Positions 1-13,281 are shown, counted from the stretch's first letter. The stretch: 64,000 bases of DNA from Tragulus kanchil (GCA_022376925.1 JAIOJX010000031.1:134310854-134374853); one strand, 5' to 3'. Made by a program: numbers and translations. The notes: generated by a model not told the origin, from the sequence alone.

Positions 1-315
1 TCCTGGATTTCTAGAGAGTGTGATGAATTCTCTACATGAATTAGTGATTTATTCTACATGAATTAGTATGGATATCAAGATTCCCTTTGGGATGTAGTTC
101 AGGGTTGGGATCTTAGGGAAGTAGACACAATTCAGTGATGAGTTTACATCTGGATGCAATTCAGCTCTTTAGAACAAGAGTTCAAAAATGGCCTTATAAG
201 TAGAGTGACCTCAGCAATCCAGAATTCTTCAGAAATAAGCAAAAGTACCAGAGACTATCATTTATATCAATAAGAAAAACTTGCCTATGAAATGGACCGT
301 TAGGTTACAAATCAT

Positions 316-886
316 GGAAGTGAAACCATTCTGGGACTTAAACTCAGAACCTAGCTTGGGTGTCAGACACACGTGGCTGGGCTTGAATCTGGCCAAAACC
401 CTACTTGGGACTTGAACCCACAAGGCTGGCACTAAAACTCAGCCATAACTCACTATACCTGGTTTCAGGACCTAATGGAGCTCAGGCCCTTCATGTCTCT
501 TCATAGAAAAAATTCAGTGAGAGACAAAGTGATAGGTAAAAAAATGGATTTATTCAGATTCAGAGAAAAGCACACCCCATTGAAGAGGAATGGCAAATCC
601 AGAGGGCGCATGGAGCGAATCCAGTGGCCTCCAAAACATGTAATTCTTAGCTTTTATGGGTTGGGTAATTTCATATGCTAATGGGGGGAGGATTATTCCA
701 ACTCTTTTGGGAAAGGGGTGGAACTGTCATAGCCCCCCTAGGCGTGTCATTTAGTTTGCTGACTGAGGATCAAGGTCTAGTCTGCCATCTTGGACCCATT
801 TGAATTCTAATGGGTTTATGTTGTGTCCTTGGGATGTTTCATTCTTTTAAAAAATTGTGCCCTGTCTCTTTTCCCTACTGTTACAG
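316..886 (-). mobile_element. LTR-like insertion (probably antisense solo LTR), copy 1
   Basis: About 570 bp present here but absent at the matching point of block B (near 40971), where the flanks ggttacagatcatgg and gaggtatac are directly joined. A related fragment with the shared stretch atttattcagattcagagaa lies at 55.9 and 57.0 kb. Orientation is inferred from tttatt-type sequence reading as a poly(A) signal on the minus strand. No clear target-site duplication was found. Confidence 0.6.
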
Positions 887-1373
887 GAGGTATACACGAA
901 GTGAAATTTGGTTAAAACTGACCTCTTTTCATGATCGATTCAGATCACGATTTCCATAATAGCCAAAAATAAAAATAAATTTTTTTATGGAATAAAGAAG
1001 ACCTGCTCTTTAAACATCTTCTCCTTTATATCCCAGAGCCTTTGCTCCATTGTCTGCCTCCTGGATTTCTAGAGAGTGTAATGAATTCTCTACATGAATT
1101 AGTGATTTATTCTACATGAGTTAGTATGGATATTGAGATTCCCTTTGGGATGTAGTTCAGGGTTGGGATCTTAGGGAAGTAGACACAATTCAGTGATGAG
1201 TTTACATCTGGATGCAATTCAGCTCTTTAGAACAAGAGTTCAAAAATGGCCTTATAAGTAGAGTGACCTCAGCAATCCAGAATTCTTCAGAAATAAGCAA
1301 AAGTACCAGAGACTATCGTTTATATCAGTAAGAAAAACTTGCCTATGAAATGGACCGTTAGGTTACAAATCAT

Positions 1374-1945
1374 GGAAGTGAAACCATTCTGGGACTTAAA
1401 CTCAGAACCTAGCTTGGGTGTCAGACACACGTGGCTGGGCTTGAATCTGGCCAGAACCCTACTTGGGACTTGAACCCACAAGGCTGGCACTAAAACTCAG
1501 CCATAACTCACCATACCTGGTTTCAGGACCTAATGGAGCTCAGGCCCTTCATGTCTCTTCATAGAAAAAATTCAGTGAGAGACAAAGTGATAGGTAAAAA
1601 AAATGGATTTATTCAGATTCAGAGAAAAGCACACCCCATTGAAGAGGAATGGCAAATCCAGAGGGCGCATGGAGCGAATCCAGTGACCTCCAAAACATGT
1701 AATTCTTAGCTTTTATGGGTTGGGTAATTTCATATGCTAATGGGGGGAGGATTATTCCAACTCTTTTGGGAAAGGGGTGGAACTGTCATAGCCCCCCTAG
1801 GCGTGTCATTTAGCTTGCTGACTGAGGATCAAGGTCTAGTCTGCCATCTTGGACCCATTTGAATTCTAATGGGTTTATGTTGTGTCCTTGGGATGTTTCA
1901 TTCTTTTAAAAAATTGTGCCCTGTCTCTTTTCCCTACTGTTACAG
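1374..1945 (-). mobile_element. LTR-like insertion, duplicated copy
   Basis: Same element as at 316-886, carried by tandem duplication 1; it differs by a few bases including one extra A in an A-run. Confidence 0.6.
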
Positions 1946-2080
1946 GAGGTATACACAAAGTGAAATTTGGTTAAAACTGACCTCTTTTCATGATCGATTC
2001 AGATCACGATTTCCATAATATTGCCGAAACACCCAGCTGTAATAATGCATTCTTCCATGTACTTCTTGCCACATGATCTT

Positions 2081-2333
2081 TTTTTTTTTTTTTGGCCACT
2101 TCTATTGATCTTTCATTCATTTATCTTTGTTCTTTGGCCTGTGTGGGCCTCACATTGCAGTGGCCTCTCTCATTGCAAAGCACCAGCTCTGGGCGCATGT
2201 GCTCCAGAGCTCCAACTCGGTAGTTAGACACATCAGTCCAGCTGCTCTGCAGCATGTGGGATCTTCCCAGGCCAGGGATCGAACCAGCACCCTTTGTACT
2301 GCAAGGCAGAGTCCTTACCCACCAGGGAAGTCC
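2081..2333 (-). mobile_element. CHR-type tRNA-derived SINE, antisense
   Basis: A poly(T) head is followed by the antisense SINE body and the tRNA-like end (gatcgaacc, ccaccagggaag). The flanks catgatctt on both sides form a target-site duplication. Block B has no insert at its equivalent near 41.10 kb, so this insertion post-dates the A/B duplication. Confidence 0.9.
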
Positions 2334-2639
2334 GCCCCATGATCTTTGATGTTCGCTGGTTCAGGTCCTTCTGTGAGATTCCTATGGTATCAAGTTCAGC
2401 TTTTTTGTCTGACTTGAACAAGGGTCTTAGAAAGAGTGAGGAATATCCCTAAATGATCACAGACAATTGGGGAAACTCTGCATCTTCTTAGTTTCTCTTT
2501 GGTTTGAACAATGAACTCTGTCGGCTGAAACTGATGGGCAATTTGAGAGTTGTGAATTAAGTTTCCTTTGCGTCAAAATGAGGAGTGCAGCCTAGGAGAC
2601 AGCGCTTCACAGAGACTGTTCCAGAGAGGCAGTGGGGGA

Positions 2640-2665
2640 AGGTAGGTATATAAGCTTTTGGTGCA
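2640..2665 (+). promoter_or_regulatory. TATA-like element in block A
   Basis: The stretch ggtatataagctttt lies in sequence shared with block B, where the equivalent near 41.62 kb reads gtatagaagc, so the TATA is lost there. No exon with a convincing reading frame follows. It may be a relic of a promoter belonging to the duplicated unit. Confidence 0.25.
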
Positions 2666-3471
2666 GGAGGAGCTCAATGCAATCAAAGCCTTCTAAAGAA
2701 AAGGTTTTCTGCCAGTCATGAGGAGCTGATGTCATCATTTAGGCTTTAGTACTTTTTGAAGAGATGCAAGGATTGGGATCATGAAATCAGTGCCTGAAGA
2801 TACATGAAGACCTGTCCCACCAGACTCCCTGGGCCCAGAGAGCCTCAATCCACCCTGAACTTCCGGAGGTGGGGGCACTGAATCTCCACACCTGCAGGGT
2901 TCATTCTCTCCCGAGGCAGGTGGCCAATGCTCTTATGGTTGCTGTTCAGTCGCTGGCAATGCTCTTGGCAAGTGCCAATTTGTGGCAGACCACACTCCCG
3001 TGGAGGTACTGGGTTTTGGGAGTAGGAAGTTTCACCACTCAAGCCCAGGTCTGATCTTTTCCAGTACACTCCATGCTCACATTAAACATATAGTCTCATC
3101 CCGTTTTTGTATTTTCCAAAATGTTTACAAGAATCCTGTTGGTGCTGATATGTGTTCACTTGTGTTAAATGTAGCATATAGCTCAGTGCAGATGGTTCTG
3201 ATTTTCAGGAAATTAACACTTTCAGAACTGGCTCTCTGCCTCATTTTATATTGCTGTGTATATCTAACATGCTAATCTATTTTAAAAATTTTTAAATAAT
3301 GTCACTCTCAAATACATACATTTTATGAGACTGAAGCACTAATCACTTGATAAGTATACTTACTTTATTGACAGGACAGTTTTTCTCAATTACTGTGATT
3401 AAATAAATAGTCCCACTTTAGTGTATGTCTGTGTGCACAAATACGTGGCCATGATATGATTGATTCTTTCC

Positions 3472-3615
3472 TGTTTTTTTTTTTTTTTTTTTTAAGATTC
3501 CCTCAGAAGGGAATGGCTATCCACTCCAGTATTCTTGTGTGGAGAATTCCATGCATAGAGGAAAAGCTTGTTCGACTACAGTCCCTGGGGTTACAAAGAG
3601 TGACTTACAAATGGC
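3472..3615 (+). mobile_element. Bov-A/ART2A-like SINE fragment
   Basis: After a T-run the sequence shows the typical Bov-A body (actccagtattcttgtgtgg, then gagaattcc and ggggttacaaagagtgac). The tRNA-related head is missing. Confidence 0.75.
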
Positions 3616-4029
3616 GTATTTTCAAATATTATCATGTGTTATTTCTAAATACAGAAGTTTCTATAAATCTTCATATAAGTTACCTCTGTGTGTTTGTCTG
3701 TTTTATTAAAGTCTAGAGTCCATACCTGAAATAAAATTGAAGCTCTGCAATTTACAGAATGTTTGTTAAAATATTTGCAAAAGGTGCAACAGCAATGAAT
3801 TGATTTTACATTATTTCTGTTCTACGTTGAAGAATGTGAAAACTGCCAGAAAGATATATAATATGTATTAAAGTTCAAATGATTCTTATTGCCAAGGTTA
3901 CTGTCACATACATTCTGTAAAATTTGTAAAACACTTGAAGTTCAAATTGGAGGAGGAATTTGTCCCTTACTAGTCTACTACATTGTGATTAAAAAATGGT
4001 CATTAGGAAAAGAAAAAAAAGGTCATTAT

Positions 4030-4260
4030 GGGCTTTCCTGGTGGTCTAGTGGGTAAAGAGCCCGCCTTGCAGTGCAAGGGGCACCAGTTCGATCCCTGGC
4101 TCGGGAAGATCCCACGTGCCACGGAGCAGCTGGACTAGTGTGTCCAATTATGAGCCAGTGCTCTACAAAGAGAGAGGTCACTGCGATGGGAGGCCCACAC
4201 ATGACAAAAAATAAAAAATAAAAATAAAATGATGACTTAGAGGCAAAAAAAAAAAAAAAC
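4030..4260 (+). mobile_element. CHR-type SINE, sense, copy 1
   Basis: Starts ggctttcctggtggtctagt, has the tRNA-like B-box region ggttcgatccctgg-type (here agttcgatccctgg) and ends in A-rich sequence. Flanks aaaaatggtcatta and aaaaaatgatcatta form the target-site duplication. Confidence 0.9.
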
Positions 4261-4335
4261 CTTAAAAAATGATCATTAATGGAACAGAATTTTCAACATT
4301 ACTAGGTAAAATCAATGTTAAAAACGGGGGCACAT

Positions 4336-6505
4336 ACAGCTAAAGAAATTACAAAAAAGCTGAACAGACAGCCCACAGGATGGGAGAAAATCATAGCAAA
4401 TGAAACAACAGACAAAGAATTAATCTCCAAAATCTACAAGCAACTCAGACAACTCAGCACTGGAAAAACAAACAACCCAATCAAAAAATGGGAAAAGGAC
4501 CTAAACAGACACCTCTCCAACGATGACATACAGATGGCCCCAAAACACATGAAACGATGCTCAACTTCACTAATAATTAGAGAAATGCAAATCAAAACTA
4601 CAATGAGATATCACCTCACACCCGTCAGAATGGCCATCATCCACAAATCGACAGACAATAAATGCTGGAGAGGCTGCGGAGAAAAGGGAACACTCCTGTA
4701 TTGCTGGTGGGAGTGTAAATTGATTCAGCCTCTATGAAAGACAGACTGGAGATTTCTTAAAAAACTAAAAATAGAAGCACCATACGACCCAGCAATCCCA
4801 CTCTTAGGCTTATACCCTGACGAAATCAAAACTGAAAGAAGCATCTGTACCCCAATGTTCATTGCAGCTCTCTATACAATAGCTAGAACATGGAAGGAAC
4901 CTAGATGCCCATCGACGAACGAATGGGTCCTAAAGATCTGGTACATATATACAATGGAATACTACACAGCTGTAAAGAGAAATGCAGAAGAATCAGCCCT
5001 AATGAGGTGGCTGGATCTAGAATGTATCTAAAAGGAAAAAAGTACAAATTGGAGGAGGAATTTGTCCCTTACTAGTCTACTACATTGTGATTAAAAATGG
5101 TCATTAGGAAAAGAAAAAAAGGTCATTATGGGCTTCCCTGGTGGTCCAGTGGGTAAAGAGCCCGCCTTGCAGTGCAAGGGGCACCAGTTCGATCCCTGGC
5201 TCGGGAAGATCCCACGTGCCACGGAGCAGCTGGACTAGTGTGTCCAATTATGAGCCAGTGCTCTACAAAGAGAGAGGTCACTGCGATGGGAGGCCCACAC
5301 ATGACAAAAAATAAAAAATAAAAATAAAATGATGACTTAGAGGCAAAAAAAAAAAAAAACCTTAAAAAATGATCATTAATGGAACAGAATTTTCAACATT
5401 ACTAGGTAAAATCAATGTTAAAAACGGGGGCACATACAGCTAAAGAAATTACAAAAAAGCTGAACAGACAGCCCACAGGATGGGAGAAAATCATAGCAAA
5501 TGAAACAACAGACAAAGAATTAATCTCCAAAATCTACAAGCAACTCAGACAACTCAGCACTGGAAAAACAAACAACCCAATCAAAAAATGGGAAAAGGAC
5601 CTAAACAGACACCTCTCCAACGATGACATACAGATGGCCCCAAAACACATGAAACGATGCTCAACTTCACTAATAATTAGAGAAATGCAAATCAAAACTA
5701 CAATGAGATATCACCTCACACCCGTCAGAATGGCCATCATCCACAAATCGACAGACAATAAATGCTGAGAGGCTGCGGAGAAAAGGGAACACTCCTGTAT
5801 TGCTGGTGGGAGTGTAAATTGATTCAGCCTCTATGAAAGACAGACTGGAGATTTCTTAAAAAACTAAAAATAGAAGCACCATACGACCCAGCAATCCCAC
5901 TCTTAGGCTTATACCCTGACGAAATCAAAACTGAAAGAAGCATCTGTACCCCAATGTTCATTGCAGCTCTCTATACAATAGCTAGAACATGGAAGGAACC
6001 TAGATGCCCATCGACGAACGAATGGGTCCTAAAGATCTGGTACATATATACAATGGAATACTACACAGCTGTAAAGAGAAATGCAGAAGAATCAGCCCTA
6101 ATGAGGTGGCTGGATCTAGAATGTATCCTAAAAAGTGAAGTCAGTCAGAAAGAGAAGGACAAATACAGTATATTAACACATATATATGGAATCTAGTAGG
6201 ACGGTGATGATGGCATATGCAGTGAAGCGACAGAAAGACAGACATGGACAGTGGACATATGGACATTGTGGGGAAGGAACAGTGGGTGAGAGGCGTAAAG
6301 GAAGTAGCATGAAGGCCTGTACTATCATAAGTGAAGAAAATAGCTCTAGTCATTGCTCTGTGAGAAAAGGGGATCCATAGGGGTGCTGTGTGATGGTCAG
6401 GAGGGGAGGGAAGGGGGGGATATATATATGACTAATCTGAGAACATACATATCTGTAAACAACAAAACTCTGTAAAAGTTAAAAGTAAAATAAAGGTTTA
6501 AAAAA
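4336..6505 (+). mobile_element. 5'-truncated L1, 3' end of ORF2 plus 3' UTR
   Basis: The frame at 4315-4737 (again 5415-5768) encodes the C-terminal part of L1 ORF2 with the familiar [21 protein letters not shown] stretch region, then the 3' UTR and poly(A). The element sits between two copies of aaaaacgggggcacat (4320-4335 and 6506-6521), a classic target-site duplication. It begins deep inside ORF2, so it was dead on arrival. In-frame stops (for example after CKLIQPL) break the frame. Its true length is about 1.07 kb once tandem duplication 2 is collapsed. Confidence 0.92.
5130..5360 (+). mobile_element. CHR-type SINE, sense, duplicated copy
   Basis: Copy of the SINE at 4030-4260, produced by tandem duplication 2, with very few differences. 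Confidence 0.9.
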
Positions 6506-6524
6506 AAAAACGGGGGCACATGTG

Positions 6525-6821
6525 GGGCTTCCCTGGTAGTTCAGTGATGAAGAGTTCGCCTGCCAATGCAGGAGACATAGGTTCAATCCCTGATCCGGGA
6601 AGATCCCACATCAAGAGCCTCAGAGCCTCAACTACTGAGCTCATGTGCTGCAACTACTGAATCCCATGTGCCCCAAAACCCGTGTTCCACACAAGAGAAA
6701 TCACCAAAACAAGAAGTCAGTTCACCTTAACTAGAGAGTAGCCCACACTTCCTGCAACTAGGGCAACAGTGAAAACCCAGAATAGCCAAATAAATAAATA
6801 AATAAAGTTAATTTTTAAAAA
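6525..6821 (+). mobile_element. CHR-type SINE nested at the L1 target site
   Basis: Sense SINE starting gggcttccctgg and ending in an aaat-rich tail. Flanked by acgggggcacatgtg (6510-6524) and actggggcccatgtg (6822-6836). The left repeat overlaps the right target-site duplication of the preceding L1, so this SINE landed in the L1's duplicated target after the L1. Confidence 0.88.
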
Positions 6822-6837
6822 ACTGGGGCCCATGTGT

Positions 6838-7415
<578 letters not shown>

Positions 7416-7829
7416 TAATAACATTTTAGATCCTGGGTTTCTGAGGGAAAAGGAATTTGTGAGTTTAGAAAGAAGACCTCATGATGATTCATTAGGATTC
7501 TAACTTTTTCTTCCTGGATGTAATCTCCTTCCTTCTTATAAGTTATCGATAATTCTCTAAGATCTGTGGTATAAAATGATGCCATCCTCCTTATCAAATC
7601 AGATTTCCATTACTTACTTTTCTCTTCGTAGTAGTTGATGAGTATCTTAATATCTTTTCTTAAATGTATTTGTTACAGTTGTAAAGGTCCTTTCAATCAA
7701 TTGTTTTGGGAAATCATTTGCAAGGCTTTACTAACCATCTACCATGTATTGTCTTCTCACCTGAAGACATATTGTTTTGTAAATGGATGAAACTCTAGAA
7801 AAACAAATATTTCTTTTTCTGATGAACAG

Positions 7830-7925
7830 TTCTTGTGGTGTCTAAACTGGACCTGGTCGCCTTTCTGGAGCAAAGGAAGGCTCCTTGGGATGGAAGGAGA
7901 ATGGAGACAGCAGTCACACACCCAG
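7830..7925 (+). CDS. KRAB-b box exon, copy 1
   Basis: Acceptor gatgaacag, then a frame reading VSKLDLVAFLEQRKAPWD and ending at the donor gtagat. This is the usual KRAB-b exon (S-K-D-L-V-x-F-L-E-Q-x-K-x-P-W). It lies about 0.5 kb behind the A-box exon, as normal in KRAB zinc-finger genes. The end codes for the start of the linker that should lead to the finger exon, which is not seen here. Confidence 0.8.
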
Positions 7926-8255
7926 GTAGATGTGAGTGGATGGAGCAGATGACTCAGGCGGGAGGCTCAGCATCCGTGAGGAAGTCATCCTTGGTCATGG
8001 GGTTTAGGACGATCTCCTTCAGTGAAATGATTTTGGAGAAGTCTGAGTTTGTTTCCATTGCTGTTATAGATGAATATCACCTGTCTTATTGCTGTTCTGA
8101 TCCTCTTTCTTGGGACTAGAAATATGGTAGAAAATATTACTGTGCACAAATTATATTTTTGTGGAATACCAGCCGCTCCCTAAATCTACACTGGGTCTCT
8201 GAACTGGCTCTTTTCATCTTGGGTTCCATTCAGAAGACTTCCCATGGGCAAATGA

Positions 8256-8492
<237 letters not shown>

Positions 8493-8908
8493 TAATAACA
8501 TTTTAGATCCTGGGTTTCTGAGGGAAAAAGGGAATTTGTGAGTTTAGAAAGAAGACCTCATGATGATTCATTAGGATTCTAACTTTTTCTTCCTGGATGT
8601 AATCTCCTTCCTTCTTATAAGTTATCGATAATTCTCTAAGATCTGTGGTATAAAATGATGCCATCCTCCTTATCAAATCAGATTTCCATTACTTACTTTT
8701 CTCTTCGTAGTAGTTGATGAGTATCTTAATATCTTTTCTTAAATGTATTTGTTACAGTTGTAAAGGTCCTTTCAATCAATTGTTTTGGGAAATCATTTGC
8801 AAGGCTTTACTAACCATCTACCATGTATTGTCTTCTCACCTGAAGACATATTGTTTTGTAAATGGATGAAACTCTAGAAAAACAAATATTTCTTTTTCTG
8901 ATGAACAG

Positions 8909-9004
8909 TTCTTGTGGTGTCTAAACTGGACCTGGTCGCCTTTCTGGAGCAAAGGAAGGCTCCTTGGGATGGAAGGAGAATGGAGACAGCAGTCACACAC
9001 CCAG
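8909..9004 (+). CDS. KRAB-b box exon, duplicated copy
   Basis: Same exon as 7830-7925, with identical splice sites and the FLEQRKAPWD core. Downstream of 9170 the sequence becomes unique and then runs into L1 at 9345; no finger exon is visible. Confidence 0.75.
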
Positions 9005-9967
9005 GTAGATGTGAGTGGATGGAGCAGATGACTCAGGCGGGAGGCTCAGCATCCGTGAGGAAGTCATCCTTGGTCATGGGGTTTAGGACGATCTCCTTCA
9101 GTGAAATGATTTTGGAGAAGTCTGAGTTTGTTTCCATTGCTGTTATAGATGAATATCACCTGTCTTATTCTGCCTTTGAAACCATCCAAGAATTCATCTC
9201 CAGTGATTCCTTTTCTCAACCACAGTGATAACTAAAATTCTCGCCTTAGCTCATGACAGCCTTCATGAACTGGTTGCTCTTCCATTTCTTGAGGGTCCTT
9301 GGAAAACTCTCCCCATTTCTGAGTAATGGTATGACACTCCTTTTTTTTTTTTTTAATAACACTCCTTTTATTTTATTTTATTTTATTTTAAACCTTTATT
9401 TTGCTTTTAACCTTTACAGAGCTTTGTTGTTCACAGACATGCACGCTTTCAGATCAGTCACATGTACACCCCACCCCCACCCCTCCCAGTCATCACACAG
9501 CACCCCTGAAGGATCCCCTCCTCTCACAGAGCAATGACCACATCTACTTTCTTCACTCATGACAGTACAGGCCTTCATGCTACTTCCTTTATGCTTCTCA
9601 CCCTCTGTTCCTTCCCCACAATGTCCATATGTCCACTGTCCATGTCTGTCTTTCCGTCACTTCACTGCATGTGCCATCATCACCATTCTACTAGATTCCA
9701 TATATATGTGTTAATATACTGTATTTGTCCTTCTCTTTCTGACTGACTTCACTTTTTAGGATACGTTCTAGATCCAGCCACCTCATTAGGGCTGATTCTT
9801 CTGCATTTCTCTTTACAGCTGTGTAGTATTCCATTGTATATATGTACCAGATCTTTAGGACCCATTCGTTCGTTGATGGGCATCTAGATTGCTTCCATGT
9901 TCTAGCTATTGTATAGAGAGCTGCAATGAACATTGGGGTACAGGTGCCTCTTTCAATTTTGATTTCA

Positions 9968-12050
9968 TCAGGGTATAAGCCTAAGAGTGGGATTGCTGGG
10001 TCGTATGGTGCTTCTATTTTTAGTTTTTTAAGAAATCTCCAGTCTGTCTTTCATAGAGGCTGAATCAATTTACACTCCCACCAGCAATACAGGAGTGTTC
10101 CCTTTTCTCCGCAGCCTCTCCAGCATTTATTGTCTGTCGATTTGTGGATGATGGCCATTCTGACGGGTGTGAGGTGATATCTCATTGTAGTTTTGATTTG
10201 CATTTCTCTAATTATTAGTGAAGTTGAGCATCGTTTCATGTGTTTTGGGGCCATCTGTATGTCATCGTTGGAGAGGTGTCTGTTTAGGTCCTTTTCCCAT
10301 TTTTTGATTGGGTTGTTTGTTTTTCCAGTGCTGAGTTGTCTGAGTTGCTTGTAGATTTTGGAGATTAATTCTTTGTCTGTTGTTTCATTTGCTATGATTT
10401 TCTCCCATCCTGTGGGCTGTCTGTTCAGCTTTTTTGTAATTTCTTTTGCTGTACAAAAGCTTTTAAGTTTCATGAGGTCCCACATGTTCATTTGTCTTTT
10501 TAGTTCCGCTATTCTAGTAGGTGGGTCAGAGAAGATCTTGCTTTGATTGATGTCCTTGAGGGTTTTGCCTATATTCTCCTCTAAGAGTTTGATGGTTTCT
10601 GGTCTTACATTTAGGTCTTTAATCCATTTTGAATTGATCTTTGTGCATGGTGTCCGGGAATGTTCCAACTTCATTTTTTTGCATGTAGCTGTCCAATTTT
10701 CCCAGCACCATTTGTTGAAGAGGCTGTCTTTGTTCCATTTTATAGTTTCACCTCCTTTGTCAAAAATAAGGTACCCATAGGTGCGTGGGTTTATCTCTGG
10801 GTTCTTTATCTTGTTCCATTGGTCTATAGTTCTGTTTTTGTGCCAGTACCATACTGCCTTGAGGACTGTTGCTTTGTAGTAGAGTCTGAAGTTGGGGAGG
10901 CTGATTCCTCCAGCTCCATTCTTCTTCCTCAGGATTGCTTTAGCTATTCAAGGTCTTTTGTGTTTCCATATGAACTGTGTTATTCTCTGGTCTAGTTTAT
11001 TGACATGGGGTCAGAATTTGTCAGGGTATAAGCCTAAGAGTGGGATTGCTGGGTCGTATGGTGCTTCTATTTTTAGTTTTTTAAGAAATCTCCAGTCTGT
11101 CTTTCATAGAGGCTGAATCAATTTACACTCCCACCAGCAATACAGGAGTGTTCCCTTTTCTCCGCAGCCTCTCCAGCATTTATTGTCTGTCGATTTGTGG
11201 ATGATGGCCATTCTGACGGGTGTGAGGTGATATCTCATTGTAGTTTTGATTTGCATTTCTCTAATTATTAGTGAAGTTGAGCATCGTTTCATGTGTTTTG
11301 GGGCCATCTGTATGTCATCGTTGGAGAGGTGTCTGTTTAGGTCCTTTTCCCATTTTTTGATTGGGTTGTTTGTTTTTCCAGTGCTGAGTTGTCTGAGTTG
11401 CTTGTAGATTTTGGAGATTAATTCTTTGTCTGTTGTTTCATTTGCTATGATTTTCTCCCATCCTGTGGGCTGTCTGTTCAGCTTTTTTGTAATTTCTTTT
11501 GCTGTACAAAAGCTTTTAAGTTTCATGAGGTCCCACATGTTCATTTGTCTTTTTAGTTCCGCTATTCTAGTAGGTGGGTCAGAGAAGATCTTGCTTTGAT
11601 TGATGTCCTTGAGGGTTTTGCCTATATTCTCCTCTAAGAGTTTGATGGTTTCTGGTCTTACATTTAGGTCTTTAATCCATTTTGAATTGATCTTTGTGCA
11701 TGGTGTCCGGGAATGTTCCAACTTCATTTTTTTGCATGTAGCTGTCCAATTTTCCCAGCACCATTTGTTGAAGAGGCTGTCTTTGTTCCATTTTATAGTT
11801 TCACCTCCTTTGTCAAAAATAAGGTACCCATAGGTGCGTGGGTTTATCTCTGGGTTCTTTATCTTGTTCCATTGGTCTATAGTTCTGTTTTTGTGCCAGT
11901 ACCATACTGCCTTGAGGACTGTTGCTTTGTAGTAGAGTCTGAAGTTGGGGAGGCTGATTCCTCCAGCTCCATTCTTCTTCCTCAGGATTGCTTTAGCTAT
12001 TCAAGGTCTTTTGTGTTTCCATATGAACTGTGTTATTCTCTGGTCTAGTT
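9968..12050. repeat. Tandem duplication 4 (offset about 1053)
   Basis: Bases 9968-10997 recur at 11021-12050, inside the L1 ORF2 C-terminal region; both copies encode the same 207-residue minus-strand frame. The linker 10998-11020 has no clear origin. Confidence 0.96.
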
Positions 12051-13281
12051 CTGTGAAGAATGTCACTGGGAGTTTGATAGGGATCGCATTGAATCTATAG
12101 ATGACATTTGGTAGTATGGTCATTTTCACAATATTGATTCTTCTGACCCAGGGACATGGAATATCTCTCCATCTGTTTAAGTCTTCTTTAGTGTCTCTCA
12201 TGAGTGTCTTGTAATTTTCTGTGTACAGTTCTTTTGTTTCTTTGGGTAGGTTTATTCCTAGATATTTGATTCTTTTGGTTGCAATGGTGAAGGGGATTGC
12301 CTCTTTGATTTCGTTTTCTGATTCTTCATTGTTTGTGTATAGGAATGTCAGTGATTTCTGTATATTGATTTTGTATCCTGTGACTTTGCTGAATTCGCTA
12401 ATTAACTCTTGTAGTTTTGTTATAGTATCTTTGGGATTTTCTATGTATAAAACGATGTCATCTGCAAATAGAGAGAGTTTGACTTCTTCTTTTCCAATCT
12501 GAATTCCTTTGATTTCTTTCTCTTCTCTTATTGCTGTTGCTGGAACTTCCAGGACTATGTTGAATAAGAGTGGTGAAAGTGGACACCCTTGTCTTGTTCC
12601 TGATCTTAGAGGGAATGCTTTCAGTTTTTCACCATTGAGGATAATGCTCGCTGTGGGCTTCTCATATATGGCTTTCACTATGTTGAGATAGGTTCCTTCT
12701 ATGCCCATTTTCTGAAGAGTTTTTATCATAAATGGGTGTTATACTTTGTCGAAGGCTTTCTCTGCATCTATTGAGATGATCATGTGATTTTTGTCTCTCA
12801 ATTTGTTGATATGGTGTATCACATTGATTGATTTGCGGATATTGAAGAATCCTTGCATGCCTGGGATGAACCCAACTTGATCATGATGTATGAGCTTTTT
12901 GATGTGTTGTTGAATTCTGTTTGCTAGGATTTTGTTGAGGATTTTGGCGCCTAGATTCATCAGTGAAATTGGCCTATAATTTTCTTTTTTTGTGTTGTCT
13001 TTGCCTGGCTTTGGTATCAGGCTGATGGCGGCCTCATAAAATGTGTTTGGAAGTGTTCCTTCCTGTGCAATTTTTTGGAAGAGTTTTAGAAGGACAGGCA
13101 TTAGCTCTTCTTTAAGTGTTTGGTACAATTCACTTGTGAAACCATCTGGCCCTGGGTTTTTATTTTTGGGTAGATTTTTGATCACAACATCGATTTCTGA
13201 GCTTGTGATTGGCTTGTTCATAGTTTCTATTTCTTCCAGGTTGAGTCTTGGGAGATTAATCTTCTCTAGGAAACTGTCCAT
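12001..13281 (-). pseudogene. L1 ORF2 reverse transcriptase region
   Basis: Two minus-strand frames, 13281-12739 and 12729-12001, meet at an in-frame stop. The first has the [11 protein letters not shown] and YRPISLMN blocks; the second has the catalytic FADD at about 12468-12457 and the preceding [14 protein letters not shown] block. The only break is the TAA-type stop after AEKAFDKV, where intact L1 usually has a glutamine. Catalytic residues themselves are intact. Confidence 0.9.

Larger units (their letters stand above)
1..2019. repeat. Tandem duplication 1 (offset about 1058)
   Basis: Bases 1-961 recur at 1059-2019 with only scattered substitutions. The linker 962-1058 matches block B upstream sequence (40.56-40.65 kb), so it is the true left flank and copy 1 starts before the window. 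Confidence 0.95.
1..3460. repeat. Paralogous block A (segmental duplication partner of 40.56-42.40 kb)
   Basis: After removal of insertions the stretch aligns end to end with 40.56-42.40 kb: the motif ctctacatgaattagtga, the TATA-like stretch near 2.65 kb and the paragraph at 2.82-3.06 kb recur in the same order. Block A carries an LTR-like insert and a SINE that block B lacks. Block B lies directly behind an exon-like segment with a donor at 40.44 kb, so a related exon may lie just left of this window (inference). I recognise no protein in 2350-3460. Confidence 0.8.
3943..6132. repeat. Tandem duplication 2 (offset about 1102)
   Basis: Bases 3943-5030 recur at 5045-6132. The copied piece includes a whole SINE, the 5' target-site duplication of an L1 and most of that L1, so the duplication ignores element borders. 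Copy 2 lacks one G at about 5767, which shortens the L1 reading frame. Confidence 0.95.

Noticed and set aside
2845..3069. 74-residue minus-strand frame in block A
   Set aside because: Block B does not keep the frame; no splice or promoter context.
4030..4110. tRNA gene in SINE heads
   Set aside because: The B-box-like ttcgatccc belongs to tRNA-derived SINEs with truncated, non-folding tRNA parts and A-rich tails.
10358..12048. Plus-strand frames across the L1
   Set aside because: Shadows of minus-strand L1 ORF2; hydrophobic because of the T-rich strand.
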